Of a stretch of DNA of 64,000 bases, positions 62,685 to 64,000 are shown one piece after another; the first letter of the stretch is position 1, and each line of letters starts with the position of its first letter. This stretch comes from Nomia melanderi (Eukaryota; Arthropoda; Insecta; Hymenoptera; Halictidae). The translations under genes and the position numbers were made by a program. The notes below the pieces were generated by a model. That model saw nothing but the letters and a program-made list of their open reading frames with translations, did no database searches and was not told the DNA's origin. The stretch covers positions 7,316,001-7,380,000 of the forward strand of contig NC_135008.1 in the NCBI RefSeq assembly GCF_051020985.1, in the 5' to 3' direction.

Positions 62685-64000
62685 AGGTTCGATTCGTGAA
62701 ACTCGAGAGACCGGGAGATTCGACGGTCGATAACGAGACCATCTGTTGGGTTCGGTAAACCCGACGGGACGACTTTTTTAATATCTTTAATATTTCGCTG
62801 TCGGCGTTACCGAGATAAATATATACAGTACCCGCTCATAATTATACGAACGACAGAGATTTTACACTTCACCCCGCTTTTGAAAGGCAACCATAAACGT
62901 CCCGCGTTATTGTCAGCATAAATAACTCTTTATTATAATAACTATCGCTCGTTTTATTGCGCGATCGTTGTAATTGCGCGTACTCCAAATCTCGATTGCC
63001 GCGGAGGTTAATTCCCGTGGAGCCTTTACGGGGCGCGTTAGACGGTAACCGTGGAAACTGTGTTCCCTGCGAGGCAAGATGCTGCAGACGAAAGTATTAG
63101 ATACTGTAATGAGTTCACGCTTTGCCGTTGAACGCCACCGTAACGTCTTCGAGGTTTCTTATCCGAAATCCACAGCTGTGAACGAGTAACATGGTTACTC
63201 GGATAACGAGAAGTTCATACATGATTTTCTTTTTTATCCAATATTTTTAAGACTTCTACGAACAATTCACTTTTTCGTGAGAAGAATTGTTTGAAAGTTC
63301 AAGCTCCAAGGGTTAAGGTATCAGAACCACGGTTTGAACGACATGGATTGAGAATGGAGAACTGCACCTCTAGCACTTTGACTGCAAAGTATACACTCAT
63401 CGAAACTCCCAATCAAAGCAATTTTCTTAACAACGCTGAAACTAAGAAGTCAATATTCTTCATAACGACTGCTCTACTATCTTTCTAGTATCTCACATCT
63501 AACAGAATTCAGTTTGTTCGTTTCATCACCGAGAAAAGTAAAGTTTATGTGAATCATGGTGTCACCCGAATTCGGCTGACACGGCAGCCAAATTGCTAGA
63601 GTAGTCTACTCGGGAATATTTTTCTCTCAACCGAAAACGTTCTTCAACCTCGATTTTCCTTTCTACCTTCTCTGTTCATTAAACTCCAGCGATATTCGAT
63701 TCCACGGACTCCCGCGATCAAAAACGCCAGCGCTCCTTGCGGGACGAGCGAATCCGAGTAATCCCATTTGAACGATTACAGGCTCGAAAAGGCAATCAGC
63801 TCGAAAATGAAAACAAACCGCGGGGCCCCGCTCATTATACCGGGATGAAATGTTGCCGCGAGGATCGATCCGGCCCTAATTTCACTTACCCACACCCGCG
63901 GCTTCCAATCTATCTTAACGATAGACCCGTGGCGTTTCCATTTAAATCTAGCAATCAAAAGGACTCTCACTCTCCCCCTATCTCTCTAGGCGACCCGCTC

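Larger units (their letters stand above)
60441..64000. other. Probable ex intron / upstream DNA
   Basis: No exon for FERM F1 is visible on the minus strand here, so the 5' end of ex lies further right. The stretch holds a C-family MITE and the CT microsatellite. The rest shows nothing I can identify. Confidence 0.5.

Noticed and set aside
62105..62758. Long plus-strand open frame rich in Ser-Leu repeats, and a minus-strand Arg-Glu frame
   Set aside because: Both are translations of the CT/GA microsatellite. A dinucleotide repeat stays open in all frames.

Overview
The window looks like nuclear DNA of an insect, most likely a hymenopteran and perhaps a bee. Genes are split by many short GT-AG introns, intergenic DNA is AT-rich, and there is a tandem array of 7-transmembrane odorant receptors with conserved exon structure. 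Species cannot be fixed from the sequence alone.

Layout. (1) About 1-23.5 kb, plus strand: four tandem odorant receptor genes, OR-A to OR-D. OR-A has lost its 5' part to the window edge. All share one exon plan with identical phases: a long exon for TM1-TM4, then exons near 289, 100, 108 and 150 nt, and a short last exon that ends in a Met-Leu-Gln-Ala-type tail. Each copy needs a small upstream first exon holding the start codon, which I could not find. (2) 24.1-32.4 kb, minus strand: a near-complete ABCC (MRP4-like) ABC transporter, tail-to-tail with OR-D. All ten or so coding exons except the first are placed, and their phases agree. (3) 32.4-44.7 kb: a large gene-poor interval with repeats. 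(4) 44.7-60.4 kb, minus strand: most of the Hippo-pathway gene expanded (FERM F2/F3 lobes, a TSGIVS degron-like motif, many PPxY motifs and the conserved C-terminus). The first exon or exons, which encode FERM F1, lie beyond the right edge. (5) 60.4-64 kb: probable ex intron or upstream DNA with a long CT microsatellite.

The strongest non-genic signal is a dense population of short inverted-repeat elements (mostly 210-250 bp) from about eight families. Nearly all are bounded by TTAA and have termini such as CCCTTTGCACTCGA or CACGTTGAATGCC. This is the signature of piggyBac-type non-autonomous elements. Some are nested, and several neighbouring elements share a single TTAA. For one insertion, an unoccupied paralogous site is present 20 kb away in the same window. 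A hAT-like element with an 8-bp target duplication and a Penelope-like GIY-YIG fragment with a hammerhead-ribozyme-like 3' tail are also present. No transposase gene, tRNA, rRNA or CRISPR array was seen.
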